This document shows positions 33,963 to 43,898 of a stretch of DNA of 64,000 nt, piece after piece; within the stretch, counting starts at the first letter, position 1, and each line of letters opens with the position of its first letter. Source of the DNA: Moraxella cuniculi DSM 21768. Its GTDB lineage: Bacteria; Pseudomonadota; Gammaproteobacteria; Pseudomonadales; Moraxellaceae. The translations under genes were made by a program, and so were the position numbers. Location of the stretch: assembly GCF_900156515.1 (NCBI RefSeq), contig NZ_FTNU01000011.1, forward strand, positions 1 through 64,000. Reading direction: 5' to 3'. Under the pieces are notes generated by a model. It was not told the origin of the DNA. It was given only the letters and a program-made list of their open reading frames with translations, and searched no databases.

Positions 33963-35042
33963 ATGGCGACAAATTCACGCTTTGGGTTGCCTGTGTGGTC
34001 GATGATAGTGCCATTGGTGGCTTGGGGATTGTTCTTTTTTGGCATTAAAGGCAGTATTTTGCTACAGATATTGGGTGGCGTATTTTTGATAGGCAGCGTG
34101 CTGTCTGCGGTATATCATGCCGAAGTGGTAGCACACAAAGTTGGCGAGCCGTTTGGTACGATTATCCTTGCATTGGCGATTACCATCATTGAGGTGGCAC
34201 TCATCATCTCGTTGATGGTGGCAGGTGGCGACAATGCGGCATTTTTGGCACGAGATACGGTATTTGCAGCGATTATGCTGATTTTAAATGGTATCTTGGG
34301 TTTGTCATTGATGATAGGTGGGTTAAAGCACCGTGAGCAATTTTTTGGGCAAAAATCTGCCAGCACCGCACTGATTACGCTGGTGTCAATTTTGGTTATG
34401 ACGCTGATTTTGCCAAATTTCACCACCTCGACCGCCGAAGGGACTTATTCATCAGCCCAGCTGGTTTTTGTGGCGATGGCATCTTTGGTGCTGTATGGCT
34501 CGTTTATTATGGTGCAGACGGTAAGGCATCGTGATTATTTTTTGGCTGCTGATGACGATCTTGACCATCATGCCGAACCGCCAAGTGGCAAGGTTACGGC
34601 GGCAAGTTTTGCATTTTTGTTGGTGTGCTTGGGCATCGTTGTCATGCTTGCCAAGAGCCTAAGCCCAAGCATTGAGGCGGCGGTGGCGGCAATGGGGGCT
34701 CCTGCGGCTTTGGTTGGTGTGATTATCGCTGCTGTGGTGTTGTTGCCTGAGGGCTTGGCGGCACTGAATGCAGCACGCCGCAACCGTTTTCAGACCAGTC
34801 TTAACTTGGCACTGGGTTCGGCATTGGCAAGCATCGGACTGACCATTCCTGCTGTTACCATCGTTTGCTTATTGTACGGCATTCCGCTGGTATTGGGGCT
34901 GGATGGCAAATCTATGGTGCTGCTTGGGTTATCAACTTTTATTGTCATGTTATCGCTTAATCAAGGGCGAACAAATATCCTATATGGCATCGTGCTGTTG
35001 GTGAATTTGGCAGCTTATGTGTTTACCATCATTGCTCCTTAG
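33963..35042 (+). CDS. chaA: Calcium/proton antiporter ChaA-like
   Basis: A 359-aa cation/proton exchanger of the CaCA superfamily with about 11 helices. Both alpha repeats are visible: G-T-I-I-L-A-L-A-I-T-I-I-E-V-A near residue 65, and L-P-E-G-L-A-A-L-N-A-A-R-R-N near 262, each with the acidic ion-binding residue. A hydrophilic His/Asp-rich loop (about residues 190-207) separates the halves. ChaA exports Ca2+ and, in some species, Na+ or K+. AAGGAG precedes the ATG. Confidence 0.9.
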   Translation: MATNSRFGLPVWSMIVPLVAWGLFFFGIKGSILLQILGGVFLIGSVLSAVYHAEVVAHKVGEPFGTIILALAITIIEVALIISLMVAGGDNAAFLARDTVFAAIMLILNGILGLSLMIGGLKHREQFFGQKSASTALITLVSILVMTLILPNFTTSTAEGTYSSAQLVFVAMASLVLYGSFIMVQTVRHRDYFLAADDDLDHHAEPPSGKVTAASFAFLLVCLGIVVMLAKSLSPSIEAAVAAMGAPAALVGVIIAAVVLLPEGLAALNAARRNRFQTSLNLALGSALASIGLTIPAVTIVCLLYGIPLVLGLDGKSMVLLGLSTFIVMLSLNQGRTNILYGIVLLVNLAAYVFTIIAP

Positions 35043-35156
35043 TTATAATCGGCAATGGCAAAGGACTGCCACTCCGCCAACAATCAAGCAAATACCGCTA
35101 ATGGCAAAGACTGTACAAGATGGCTGTATTTGCTGATATTTTCGCCAAAAATCAGG

Positions 35157-35184
35157 TTGCATTCTGATAATTATCATTTATAAT
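35157..35184 (+). promoter_or_regulatory. Putative promoter with palindromic operator before the LysR gene
   Basis: TTGCAT (35157-35162) and TATAAT (35179-35184) are 16 bp apart. The perfect 12-bp palindrome TGATAATTATCA (35165-35176) lies inside the spacer. Such a position would suit an autorepressor, or Fur, whose consensus it resembles. Confidence 0.45.
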
Positions 35185-35249
35185 ATCTACTAATATATTT
35201 ATCATAATTTGCCATATTATAGATGTGCAAGCATTAATAAGAGGTGGCT

Positions 35250-36167
35250 GTGAGTACCACACTTCGCCAACTGCGAGCCTTTGTGCTGGTCGCTGAACAA
35301 AACAGTTTTACCAAAGCTGCTGAGACGCTGTGCCTGACGCAATCGGCATTATCTGGGCTGATTAAAGAGCTTGAGCAAAATCTCGGTGTGAAATTGTTTG
35401 ACCGCACCACGCGAAAATTATACTTATCCGATGCAGGCACGAGGCTGTTGCCACAAGCACGGCGTGTACTTAATGAGATGTCGGTGCTAAATGAAAAAGT
35501 CAGCAACCTAAAATCACTGCACCAAGGTCATGTGCGTTTGGCGGTGTCGCAGCAACTGTCCGCCAGTGCCATGCCAAAGTTTGTGGCAAAATTTTGTGAG
35601 TTGCACCCAAATATCCAAGTAACCCTAACCGACTGCTCGGTCGATGATGTGGTGGAGCATATCGAAAATCTTGAGGCGGATTTGGGCATAGCACCAGAGC
35701 GAATGCATTCTGATGACCTTGAGGCAATCGCTTTGTTTTCGTCGCCGTTTTATTTGGTGTTGCCAGCCACGCACCCTTTTGCCAAAAAAGATGTCGTGCG
35801 TTGGACGGATTTATTGAACGAGCGACTTATTACGCTAAATGGCCCATTTATCAAAAGCCTCCAAAACGAGCTGCCAGCACAGATATCTAGCCGTATTTTC
35901 AACCCTGATTTTGAGGTTAATTTCTTATCCACAGCACTGGGCATGACGCGTATGGGCTTGGGCGTTACGCTGTGTTTATTGTATGCCGCTGAGTGGGTTG
36001 AGCAAAATGGACTGGTCATGCGACCGATTGCCGACCCTGTGGTGGAGCGTAAGTTTTTGTTGTACACGCACAAAAACCGCTCATTGTCGCCAGCGGCATT
36101 GGCGTTTAAGGGATTTTTGGAGCAAAATACCCATGAGTTTTTGACCGCTCATGCCAAGGCAGGTTAG
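35250..36167 (+). CDS. LysR-family transcriptional regulator
   Basis: A 305-aa LysR regulator. The N-terminal winged helix-turn-helix (F-V-L-V-A-E-Q-N-S-F-T-K-A-A-E-T-L-C-L-T-Q-S-A-L-S) has the usual form, and the effector domain spans about residues 90-295. Target genes and ligand are unknown; its neighbours chaA and tyrB run in the same direction, so it is not in the classic divergent arrangement. The GTG at 35250 is chosen because AAGAGG (35239-35244) precedes it; GTG 35244 overlaps that site. A palindrome lies in its promoter. Confidence 0.88.
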   Translation: MSTTLRQLRAFVLVAEQNSFTKAAETLCLTQSALSGLIKELEQNLGVKLFDRTTRKLYLSDAGTRLLPQARRVLNEMSVLNEKVSNLKSLHQGHVRLAVSQQLSASAMPKFVAKFCELHPNIQVTLTDCSVDDVVEHIENLEADLGIAPERMHSDDLEAIALFSSPFYLVLPATHPFAKKDVVRWTDLLNERLITLNGPFIKSLQNELPAQISSRIFNPDFEVNFLSTALGMTRMGLGVTLCLLYAAEWVEQNGLVMRPIADPVVERKFLLYTHKNRSLSPAALAFKGFLEQNTHEFLTAHAKAG

Positions 36168-36464
36168 CTGTGTGATGAATTGGCACAAGTTGGCGGCGGC
36201 TTTGTCGCCATCACTGCTTGTCAATTCACCATGAAATCGGCAAAATGCCCATGCAAAATCTGATTGACCATAGGCTATTTGAACTTTACCATGCCTAATG
36301 GGCGGTCAAACTTACAAATTGTAGCATTTTTGCGAAAAAACGCCAAAAATACCGCAGACAATGCAGTGCTTTTCGGCTATACTTAGGGCTGTATTTTGTC
36401 GCTGTTTTTAGCCCGTGTTTCAACAAAATCTCACTAATCAATTCACCAAAAAAAGGACAATGCC

Positions 36465-37661
36465 ATGTTTACTCATGTTACCCCCTATGCTGGCGATCCG
36501 ATTCTGGGTCTGATGGATAAATTTGCAAATGATGATCGCACTGACATTAAGGTCAATCTTGGCGTTGGTGTGTACTATACCGAAGATGGCAAGTTGCCCG
36601 TGCTAGAATGCGTCAAGACTGCCGAAGCAAAAATCGCCAATCCACCACGCCCACGCGGTTATTTGCCGATGGACGGTTTGGCAGGCTATAAAAAAGCGTG
36701 TCAAGAATTGCTGTTTGGTAAAGACACTGCGGTTATCAAAGAGGGGCGTGTGGCAACGATTGCAACGCTTGGTGGTTCTGGTGCGTTAAAAGTGGGAGCG
36801 GATTTTATCCATGAATGGTTCCCAACTGCCAAATGCTATGTGTCTGACCCAACTTGGGGCAATCATATCAGCATTTTTGAGGGAGCAGGGCTGCAAGTTG
36901 GCAAATATCCATACTATGACCCAGCGACCATTGGCGTAAAGTTTGATGAGATGTGTGCTTTTTTTGAGACACTAAACGAAAATGATGTCGTGCTATTGCA
37001 CCCATGCTGCCACAACCCAACTGGTGTGGATCTGAGCCGTGAACAGTGGGAAGTGGTACTGGATATCGTCAAACGCAAAAAACTCATACCGTTCATGGAC
37101 ATTGCCTATCAGGGCTTTGGCGATGATATGGATGCTGATGCGTTCGCCATTCGTCTGGCTGTCGAAAAGGGTCTGACGGTATTCGTATCAAACTCATTTT
37201 CAAAGAATTTATCATTGTATGGTGAGCGTGTTGGCGGGCTATCAGTGGTTGCACCAACGAAGGCAGAGGCGGATACGGTATTGGGTCAGCTAAAATTCAC
37301 CGTTCGCCGCATTTATTCAAGCCCACCATCACATGGCAATGCTGTTGTGGACATTGTGATGAACGATGAGGCATTGTTTGAGCAGTGGGTTGATGAGGTT
37401 TATCAAATGCGTGATCGCATTCGTGATATGCGTGCCAAGTTGCAAGCAGCACTACAGCAGCGACTGCCAGAGCGTGATTTTGGCTACTTTACCAAGCAGC
37501 GAGGTATGTTTAGCTTTACAGGCTTAACCGCAGCACAAGTGGCACGCTTGCGTGAGGAATTTGCGGTGTATATGGTTGATAATGGGCGTATGTGCGTGGC
37601 AGGGCTAAATAATGCCAATGTTGAATATGTGGCAAATGCCATCGCCGAAGTGCTAAAATAA
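36465..37661 (+). CDS. tyrB: Aromatic/aspartate aminotransferase
   Basis: A 398-aa class I PLP aminotransferase. The PLP lysine is K247 in S-N-S-F-S-K-N-L-S-L-Y-G-E-R-V-G. H-P-C-C-H-N-P-T-G binds the cofactor ring, and the closing F-S-F-T-G-L segment is typical of the AspC/TyrB branch. Motifs fit both aspartate and aromatic transaminases, so the symbol is tentative. It has a long leader (36168-36464) with a possible TATACT box at 36378 and a strong terminator downstream. Confidence 0.9.
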   Translation: MFTHVTPYAGDPILGLMDKFANDDRTDIKVNLGVGVYYTEDGKLPVLECVKTAEAKIANPPRPRGYLPMDGLAGYKKACQELLFGKDTAVIKEGRVATIATLGGSGALKVGADFIHEWFPTAKCYVSDPTWGNHISIFEGAGLQVGKYPYYDPATIGVKFDEMCAFFETLNENDVVLLHPCCHNPTGVDLSREQWEVVLDIVKRKKLIPFMDIAYQGFGDDMDADAFAIRLAVEKGLTVFVSNSFSKNLSLYGERVGGLSVVAPTKAEADTVLGQLKFTVRRIYSSPPSHGNAVVDIVMNDEALFEQWVDEVYQMRDRIRDMRAKLQAALQQRLPERDFGYFTKQRGMFSFTGLTAAQVARLREEFAVYMVDNGRMCVAGLNNANVEYVANAIAEVLK

Positions 37662-37674
37662 ACCAAAATCTCAC

Positions 37675-37702
37675 AAAATCCGCATTGTTTGATGCGGATT
37701 TT
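37675..37702 (+). terminator. Rho-independent terminator after tyrB
   Basis: A perfect 10-bp stem AAAATCCGCA/TGCGGATTTT with an 8-nt loop, followed by a long T run to about 37709. Confidence 0.9.
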
Positions 37703-37938
37703 TTTTTTGCTTATCACAAGGGAGGTGGCAAGCGTGTTTGCCAACAAACAGCAAGGCTGATGTGGTTTTGGGCTGTTGCTGGCAGGATTTGAGAATTTTA
37801 CCACAAGGTATGCGTAATGGTTTCATGTGAAACGCATGATAATGACAGTCAAATTACCAATAGCTGTGTTACTATATCAATGTCGCTAAGTTAGAATGCG
37901 TGATAATTTTAATGATTGGCTTGATTGACAAGACAAAA

Positions 37939-37960
37939 AAAGCAGGGCGAACCCTGCTTT
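37939..37960 (-). terminator. Rho-independent terminator after pepA
   Basis: A perfect 9-bp stem AAAGCAGGG/CCCTGCTTT with a 4-nt loop. On the minus strand it is followed by a T run, just beyond the pepA stop. Confidence 0.88.
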
Positions 37961-37976
37961 AAGGCTTGGTGTGGTG

Positions 37977-39494
37977 TTATGCTTGGCTTTGGCTGCGTAG
38001 GTATTGAGCAAGCAATGCCACAGGACGACCTGTTGCTGCACAAGTGCCGCCACCATTCCATGCTGTGCCAGCAATATCAAGATGTGCCCACGCTTGACCT
38101 TCTTTGATGAAGCGTTTTAGGAAGCAGGCAGCCGTTACCGAGCCTGCTTCGCGGCCACCAATGTTCTGGATATCGGCAACTTTTGAATTGATTTGCTCAT
38201 CATAGGCATCATCAAGTGGCATATGCCAAACCAAATCATTGGTGTATTCGCTGGCAGCTTGCAGAGCAAAGATAGTGTCCTCATCATTGCTGTACAATGC
38301 CGAACGCACACTGCCCAAGGCGATAACACAAGCCCCTGTCAAGGTGGCGGTGTCAATGATGACCTTCGGCTCATAGTTTTCTTGCACATAGCACAGTGTG
38401 TCGCACAGCACAAGGCGACCCTCGGCATCGGTGTTTAGAATCTCAACCGTTGTACCATTCATTGCTGTAACCACATCGCTGGGGCGAGAGGCACGAGCTG
38501 ATGGCATATTTTCGGCACAGGCAAGCACCGCCACGACATCAATGGGCAGGTTGGCTTCGGCGATGGCGTGCATGGTACCCAAAATTGATGCAGCACCACC
38601 CATGTCAAATTTCATCTCCTCCATGCCTGCTGATGGCTTCAATGAAATACCGCCTGAATCAAAGGTCAGACCCTTGCCAACCAGTGCGATGGGCTTGTTT
38701 AATTTGGCTTTTTTGCCAGATTTGCCAGATTTGCCATAATATTCGATGATGGCAAGTTTGCCTTCTTGGTCTGACCCTTGTGAGACTGCCAAAAAGCAAC
38801 CCATGCCAAGTTTTTCCATGTCTTTTTCGCCCAGCACGCTGACGGTGATGGTGTCAGCATAGTCTTTGGCAAGTTGCTTGGCTTTTTTGGCAAGTTCGCT
38901 TGGGGTGAGGACATTGGGAGCTTCGTTGGCAACATCACGAGCAGCACCCATGCCTGTGGCGGTGGCTTGGGCAAATTGCAGAGCGGTTTTGTAATCATCA
39001 AGGCTGTCTTTGGTATTGATTAATACAACTTCGCTGAGGGTATCTGCAGGCTTTGGCTTGGATTTGTGATGGTCAAAACGATAGCTGCTACCAATAAGAT
39101 GAGTTACAAACTGTGTAAAGTGAATCTGACAAATGGTATCACCCCACAGCACGGCAGCTTTTTGGCTGGTTTTGATGGCATTGTAGGTGGCATTGGCAAC
39201 TTTGGCGATATTATTCGCCAGCTTGTCAAGTTTGCCGACACCAACGATAACAATGGCCGCTGCGTCTTTGTCATTGATGGCATAGTCGATGACACTCTCA
39301 CCCAGCCCAGCCTGAAAATTACTGCGTTTAAGCAGAGCTTTGGCGGTGGTTAGGTGTTCGCTATCTGGTAAATTGCCCAAAATTTTACCATCGTCAGTAG
39401 CATAAACAACGATGGTCGGTAGCGGGTTGGTTTTGGTGGCTTTTTTTAGGCTCAGCTCACTTTGTACACTAAGAGACAGTTTTGGTAAGGGCAT
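37977..39494 (-). CDS. pepA: Leucyl aminopeptidase
   Basis: A 505-aa M17 metallo-aminopeptidase, normally a cytosolic hexamer with two metal ions. The signature N-T-D-A-E-G-R-L is intact, as are the metal-site segments V-G-K-G-L-T-F-D-S-G-G and M-K-F-D-M-G-G-A. The N-terminal domain is divergent, as is usual. E. coli PepA also binds DNA; that role is not inferable here. It is divergent from lptF, whose order beside pepA is conserved in many gammaproteobacteria. Confidence 0.95.
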   Translation of the reverse strand: MPLPKLSLSVQSELSLKKATKTNPLPTIVVYATDDGKILGNLPDSEHLTTAKALLKRSNFQAGLGESVIDYAINDKDAAAIVIVGVGKLDKLANNIAKVANATYNAIKTSQKAAVLWGDTICQIHFTQFVTHLIGSSYRFDHHKSKPKPADTLSEVVLINTKDSLDDYKTALQFAQATATGMGAARDVANEAPNVLTPSELAKKAKQLAKDYADTITVSVLGEKDMEKLGMGCFLAVSQGSDQEGKLAIIEYYGKSGKSGKKAKLNKPIALVGKGLTFDSGGISLKPSAGMEEMKFDMGGAASILGTMHAIAEANLPIDVVAVLACAENMPSARASRPSDVVTAMNGTTVEILNTDAEGRLVLCDTLCYVQENYEPKVIIDTATLTGACVIALGSVRSALYSNDEDTIFALQAASEYTNDLVWHMPLDDAYDEQINSKVADIQNIGGREAGSVTAACFLKRFIKEGQAWAHLDIAGTAWNGGGTCAATGRPVALLAQYLRSQSQA

Positions 39495-39814
39495 GATAAA
39501 TTCCTTCTTGGGGTTAATGAAATATAGGATTGATCAATTGAACAATCTTACTGGGTTTTAGTGTAGCATAAATATTGGGCAAGCTAAACCCAAATTTTGC
39601 TAAATTTGCCAAATCTATGACAAAAGAGCATTGGTCTGGCTATTATTTATTTTTATTAAAAATATTATAAAAAATAGTTGAGTATTATTTGGGTTTGACA
39701 ATCAGAGAGAGCATGGCAACAACTGGCAACAAAATAAACTTGGCAAATTACTTAAAACTTGTCTGATTTTTTGATATGATAACTTATTTGTACAAATAAT
39801 CAAGCTGAATTGCC
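39495..39814. other. Divergent pepA-lptF promoter region
   Basis: 320 bp, AT-rich in its middle (39640-39690), with TTGCCAA at 39606 and TTGGCAA at 39740. A TATGAT near 39774 could be the lptF -10 box. No gene seen. Confidence 0.5.
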
Positions 39815-40963
39815 GTGATTTTACGCCGCTATCTTACCAGTCAAGTTGCTACAACCACCGCCCTAGTTTTGGGGTTTTTGGTGGTGATGTTGCTTGGTGG
39901 GCGATTGATTCGCTATTTTGGCATCGCAGCCGAAGGTGGGCTAAATGTTGGCGTATTGTTTAGCTTGATTGGTTATAATCTGCCGTATTTTCTTGAGCTG
40001 ATTTTGCCATTGTCATTTTTTATCAGCTTAATGTTGGTATTTGGTCGTTTGTATTCTGATCATGAGATGGCGGTTATCAATGCCAGTGGCATCAGTCGCA
40101 GTCAGCTGGGACGGTTGTTGATACCGCTTGGTTTATTGCTGGCGATTGCCGAAGGCTGGGTGTCTTTTGTGGCAAAGCCGTGGGGTATGTACAGAGCGAG
40201 CAATATCTGGCAAGAGCAGTCAATGGCTCAAGTGTTTGATTTGATTCGCCCAAAACAATTCATCAGCAGTGGCAATTATCATCTGTATGTGGGCGAGATT
40301 GGGCAACGCCGTGAGTCGCTTGGCGATGTGATTATCGTACAAATGGCAAAAAATCAGGCGGACAATCGCAGTTTGACGGACAAATCTGCCAAAAAAGACA
40401 CGCTGATTTTTGCCAAATCTGCCACCCAGACACTGCTTGACAATGGGCAGATTCAGCTAAATCTGTACCAAGGTCGCCGTTATGAGATTGACCCTGCCAG
40501 TCGTCAGTACAGTCAGGTGGGGTTTGATAGTTATCGCATGACATTGACCGCCCCTAAGGCTGATGAGAGTAAGCAGCTGCGTATCGAGGCGGTCAGCACC
40601 CCTGCATTAATTGAGGTGATTCGTGGGACGCTTGATAGAAATCGCAACGAAGCCATGGCAGAGCTGGGTTATCGTGCCAGTATGCCATGGTTGATGGTGT
40701 TGGCACTGATGATGGCATTGCCACTGTCCTACACACGCCCACGGCAGGGCAGGTGGCTGAAGTTGATTCCAGCGATTTTTATTTATGTGGCGAGTGTCTT
40801 GGTGGTGATTTCGCTAAAAGACAGTATCACCAAAGGCAAACTGCCCGTGGGTAGCTATGCTGTGGCGATGGTATTATTAACCGCGTTCGCTTTGTATCTG
40901 AATTATCATGAGCGATGGGTGGCACGCATTCGCCTCAATCGCAAAAAACCAGATGGAAACTAG
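39815..40963 (+). CDS. lptF: LPS export permease LptF
   Basis: A 382-aa inner-membrane subunit of the LptB2FG ABC complex, which extracts lipopolysaccharide and passes it to LptC. Six helices are predicted, three before and three after a periplasmic beta-jellyroll domain of about 160 residues (about residues 115-275). A GTG start at 39815 (I-L-R-R-Y-L follows) gives the usual N-terminus. lptG follows within two bases. Confidence 0.94.
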   Translation: MILRRYLTSQVATTTALVLGFLVVMLLGGRLIRYFGIAAEGGLNVGVLFSLIGYNLPYFLELILPLSFFISLMLVFGRLYSDHEMAVINASGISRSQLGRLLIPLGLLLAIAEGWVSFVAKPWGMYRASNIWQEQSMAQVFDLIRPKQFISSGNYHLYVGEIGQRRESLGDVIIVQMAKNQADNRSLTDKSAKKDTLIFAKSATQTLLDNGQIQLNLYQGRRYEIDPASRQYSQVGFDSYRMTLTAPKADESKQLRIEAVSTPALIEVIRGTLDRNRNEAMAELGYRASMPWLMVLALMMALPLSYTRPRQGRWLKLIPAIFIYVASVLVVISLKDSITKGKLPVGSYAVAMVLLTAFALYLNYHERWVARIRLNRKKPDGN

Positions 40964-40964
40964 C

Positions 40965-42077
40965 ATGAAGTCGCTGATTTTGCCAAAGTATGTTATCGTG
41001 TCTGCTTTGCTTGCTATGACAGCGGCAGTGATGGGGTTGTGGTTGTTGCAGGTGATTTTTTCGTATCTTGGCGAGCTTGAGAATCTTAGCGATACCTATA
41101 CACTGATGGACGCTTTGCGGTTTATTTTGTATCGTTCGCCAGATTTTTTGGTGCAATTTATCCCAACAGGAGTGCTGCTCGGTGCGGTTGTTGGCTTGGG
41201 GCTGCTTGCCAATAATAGCGAGCTTGTCATCATGCGGGCGGCTGGCATTAGTATGTATCGCATCATCGGCTGGGTGATGTTGCCTGCCTTTATTTTTGTT
41301 TTGTTGGCACTTGTGGTCAATCAGTTTGTGCTGCCCATCACCAATCAACAAGCCGCCGCCATCAAAAATGACGCAATTTATAGCAAAATTATCTCCATCA
41401 ATGGCTATTGGTCGGTGGTTAATGAAGGCAATCGCCAAGATGTCGTCTATATCAGCTATGCTGACAGCGAGGGTAGGCTTGGTGAGGTCAAGCGGTATCA
41501 GCTCGATGATGGCAATCTGGTGGGGGCATTGCGTGCCAATGAGGGTATCTATCAACAAAATACACCTGCCACAGACCAAGCCGATGGCGTAGCGACGCGT
41601 TATGTTTGGCAATTGTCTGGCGTTGATGAGGTGGCAATCAACAACAATCGTGTTGAAAAAACGCACGCCGATACGCAGACGCTAACTTTGCCAATTGCAC
41701 CGACTGATGTGCATTTATTGACCAAAGAACCTGAGGATTTGTCGCTAAGCGATTTGTATGCCCATCGGCAACTGATGAAATATCAAGGTACTCGCTCTGT
41801 GCGTCATGAGCTGGCGTTTTGGCAAAAGCTATTTTCGCCATTTGCGGTACTGTCTTTGGTGTTGGTGGCATCATCATTTGTATTTGGTTCGTTACGCTCA
41901 CAGGGCTTGGGCTTGCGTATTGTGCTGGCATTGCTGACAGGTTTGCTGTTTAGTTATTTGACGGATTTGGCAGGCTTTGTGGCGTTGGCAGCAGGGTTGT
42001 CGCCATTATTGATGGCGTTATTGCCAATTTTATTGTCGGCAGCAGTCGGTGTGTATTTATTAAACAAAAAGCATTAA
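40965..42077 (+). CDS. lptG: LPS export permease LptG
   Basis: A 370-aa partner of LptF with the same layout: three helices, a periplasmic jellyroll domain, three helices. The coupling-helix region N-N-S-E-L-V-I-M-R-A-A-G-I-S is well conserved (about residues 85-98). The ATG at 40965 lies one base beyond the lptF stop; an in-frame ATG at 40953 would overlap lptF by 11 bp and is possible. LptB, LptA and LptC are encoded elsewhere. Confidence 0.94.
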   Translation: MKSLILPKYVIVSALLAMTAAVMGLWLLQVIFSYLGELENLSDTYTLMDALRFILYRSPDFLVQFIPTGVLLGAVVGLGLLANNSELVIMRAAGISMYRIIGWVMLPAFIFVLLALVVNQFVLPITNQQAAAIKNDAIYSKIISINGYWSVVNEGNRQDVVYISYADSEGRLGEVKRYQLDDGNLVGALRANEGIYQQNTPATDQADGVATRYVWQLSGVDEVAINNNRVEKTHADTQTLTLPIAPTDVHLLTKEPEDLSLSDLYAHRQLMKYQGTRSVRHELAFWQKLFSPFAVLSLVLVASSFVFGSLRSQGLGLRIVLALLTGLLFSYLTDLAGFVALAAGLSPLLMALLPILLSAAVGVYLLNKKH

Positions 42078-42498
42078 ACTCTGACTTGCCAGATGAGCCA
42101 AATCTTGCATATTTGCTTATTTTTATACAACTGGGATCGTTTAAATAATCACATTGCTTGGTTGATACGAGCAGCTCAAATGCAATAAACCAATCCAAGC
42201 CTGCCATCATCAGCCACACCGCCGCCATGCTTGATTTGGCAATAATTGCCAAAACGGTTTTATTAACGCTCCTTTATTATCAAAAATCCTGTGGTTTTGT
42301 AGGTCAAATAATGTGTTGGCATAAGTTAATTTGCCAAACAACGCAACATTGACAAGACAGCGATAATCAAACGCCAGCCGTATGATTTTTAGTCCAGATG
42401 GTGGTTTGCTGGCGTGGCTGTGCCGCCATTGTCAAATATATTATTCAATTAATATTTAATAAAGCTAACAAAAGCCAAATGGCACTTATGCTTGGCGG
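42078..42498. other. Convergent intergenic region lptG-DUF1615 gene
   Basis: 420 bp. It includes the inverted 7-mer pair TTGGCAA/TTGCCAA at 42236-42252, another TTGCCAA at 42331, and a minus-strand AAAGGAG near 42270 without a well-placed start codon. No clear gene or intrinsic terminator seen. Confidence 0.5.
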
Positions 42499-43665
42499 CT
42501 AACTAAGTTTGAGTCGCTTGGCGGTCGCGATGCAGTTTTGGTAGCGTTTATCAACACGGGTAGCAAACCAGTTGGTGTCAAAATCTCGGCTTAATTTTGG
42601 GCCGCTGATGACAACTTGGGGCATGATGGCATAGGTGCTTTTGCGTCCTGTTTGTTTGTCAAATAGCTCACTGACCGTGCGGTAGGTAACGGTATTTTCA
42701 AAGCCTTGTGTTTTTTCTTTTTTAAAGTCGCTGCGGATTTGGCGTTCGCTGACGGGCTTGGTGGCTGTTGCAAGCAGTTTGATGGTCGCTATCTCGGTGG
42801 CGGATTTTTTGTTCAGTGGCGTGCCATCGTTATACAGCAACAAATCACCATCGATGGCAAGCGTCTGACCTGTCAAGGTTGCCACACGCTGCTGAAAAGC
42901 GGCATTGCGACTAGAATACATACCAGAATTATAATCAGCAAAGCGATACAGGGGCTTGTCGTAATTGGCAGGATAGGTCAGCAGCCGATGAATGCCATAA
43001 TACAGACCGCCATATTGGCTATAAAGGTCGGCACGCAAATCACGATCGCTCATGCTGGCACGGCGATGGCTGCGTGCATAGTCAATATGCACCTGCATCG
43101 AACCTAGCGTGGTAACTGGGTTGATGCGTTCGTCCAGCCCTTGACCTGACAGGCGAGTGATATTCGTCAAAGGGGCGACCTTATAGGTCTGGGTAAAATA
43201 ATCAAAAATCTGACGATAAAGCTCATCAAGCTGTTTTTCGGTTTTGACTGCTTGGATTTGTTTGATAAAGCTATTTGCAGGGCTTGGGCGAGTCTCCAGC
43301 ATGGTGCGAAATACCCCAGCTAAATTTTTGCCAAGTTTGTCCTCAAGTTTCTCATCAATGGCTTTTAGGGCGGCATTGCCCAAGTTGGGCACGGCAGGGT
43401 CGGCAGCAAAATTGGATTCTTGGTCGATGACAGCGATGGCAGTGCAGATGTTTTGGGCATCTTTTTTGATGGATAAAGTATCAAAAATATCAGCCATGTC
43501 AGCAGCCCAGCTTTTGGCATTTTTTACGCGTGCAGGTATGAGCTTGGCGATTTGTGCATCGCTTAGAGCTTTTTCGTCGCCTGTGATGGTTTGTTTGACC
43601 ACATCACAGCCTGTCAGTGCCAGCACCGCCAGTGCCAAAAAACCAAAATATAACCCATGTCTCAT
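42499..43665 (-). CDS. DUF1615 family lipoprotein
   Basis: A 388-aa envelope lipoprotein. The signal peptide ends in the lipobox L-A-L-T-G-C (Cys near residue 20). The mature part matches the DUF1615 pattern, with I-D-Q-E-S-N-F, G-S-M-Q-V-H-I-D-Y-A and R-F-A-D-Y-N-S-G-M-Y-S-S-R-N. The E-S-N and G-S-M-Q segments recall lysozyme-like transglycosylases, so a peptidoglycan role is possible, though not established. The ATG at 43665 is chosen so that the signal peptide is N-terminal. Confidence 0.85.
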   Translation of the reverse strand: MRHGLYFGFLALAVLALTGCDVVKQTITGDEKALSDAQIAKLIPARVKNAKSWAADMADIFDTLSIKKDAQNICTAIAVIDQESNFAADPAVPNLGNAALKAIDEKLEDKLGKNLAGVFRTMLETRPSPANSFIKQIQAVKTEKQLDELYRQIFDYFTQTYKVAPLTNITRLSGQGLDERINPVTTLGSMQVHIDYARSHRRASMSDRDLRADLYSQYGGLYYGIHRLLTYPANYDKPLYRFADYNSGMYSSRNAAFQQRVATLTGQTLAIDGDLLLYNDGTPLNKKSATEIATIKLLATATKPVSERQIRSDFKKEKTQGFENTVTYRTVSELFDKQTGRKSTYAIMPQVVISGPKLSRDFDTNWFATRVDKRYQNCIATAKRLKLS

Positions 43666-43898
43666 GTGTGTATCCGTGTTATTGATAAAGCCAATAGCCA
43701 TTGGTGGGATTGTGTGGGTGCAAACAAGGCATTTAACCACTGCTTGATTATACTAATCATCAGCATAGGCGTGGTCAAGTGGTGCGTACAAAAATCTTAC
43801 CAAGGGCAATATTGTATCAATTTTTTGGTAAGTATTTTGCTGTCAGGTCAAAAATACCAGATGGCCGAAGTGGCAATCAGCCCATGGGCAAACTCTTG

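Larger units (their letters stand above)
37662..37976. other. Convergent intergenic region tyrB-pepA
   Basis: About 315 bp holding the tyrB and pepA terminators and one TTGCCAA (37738). The 240 bp between the two hairpins show no gene or recognisable element. Confidence 0.55.

Noticed and set aside
40935-41666. 243-codon open frame antisense to lptF/lptG
   Set aside because: It lies wholly opposite well-conserved lptF/lptG coding sequence, has no ribosome site, and its His/Gln/Asn-rich product looks like a codon-bias shadow.
41950-42252. Minus-strand open frame of 100 codons overlapping the lptG end, with AAAGGAG upstream
   Set aside because: The only starts in phase with that ribosome site are a poorly spaced TTG or non-start codons, and the last third runs antisense to lptG. 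Too weak to list as a gene.
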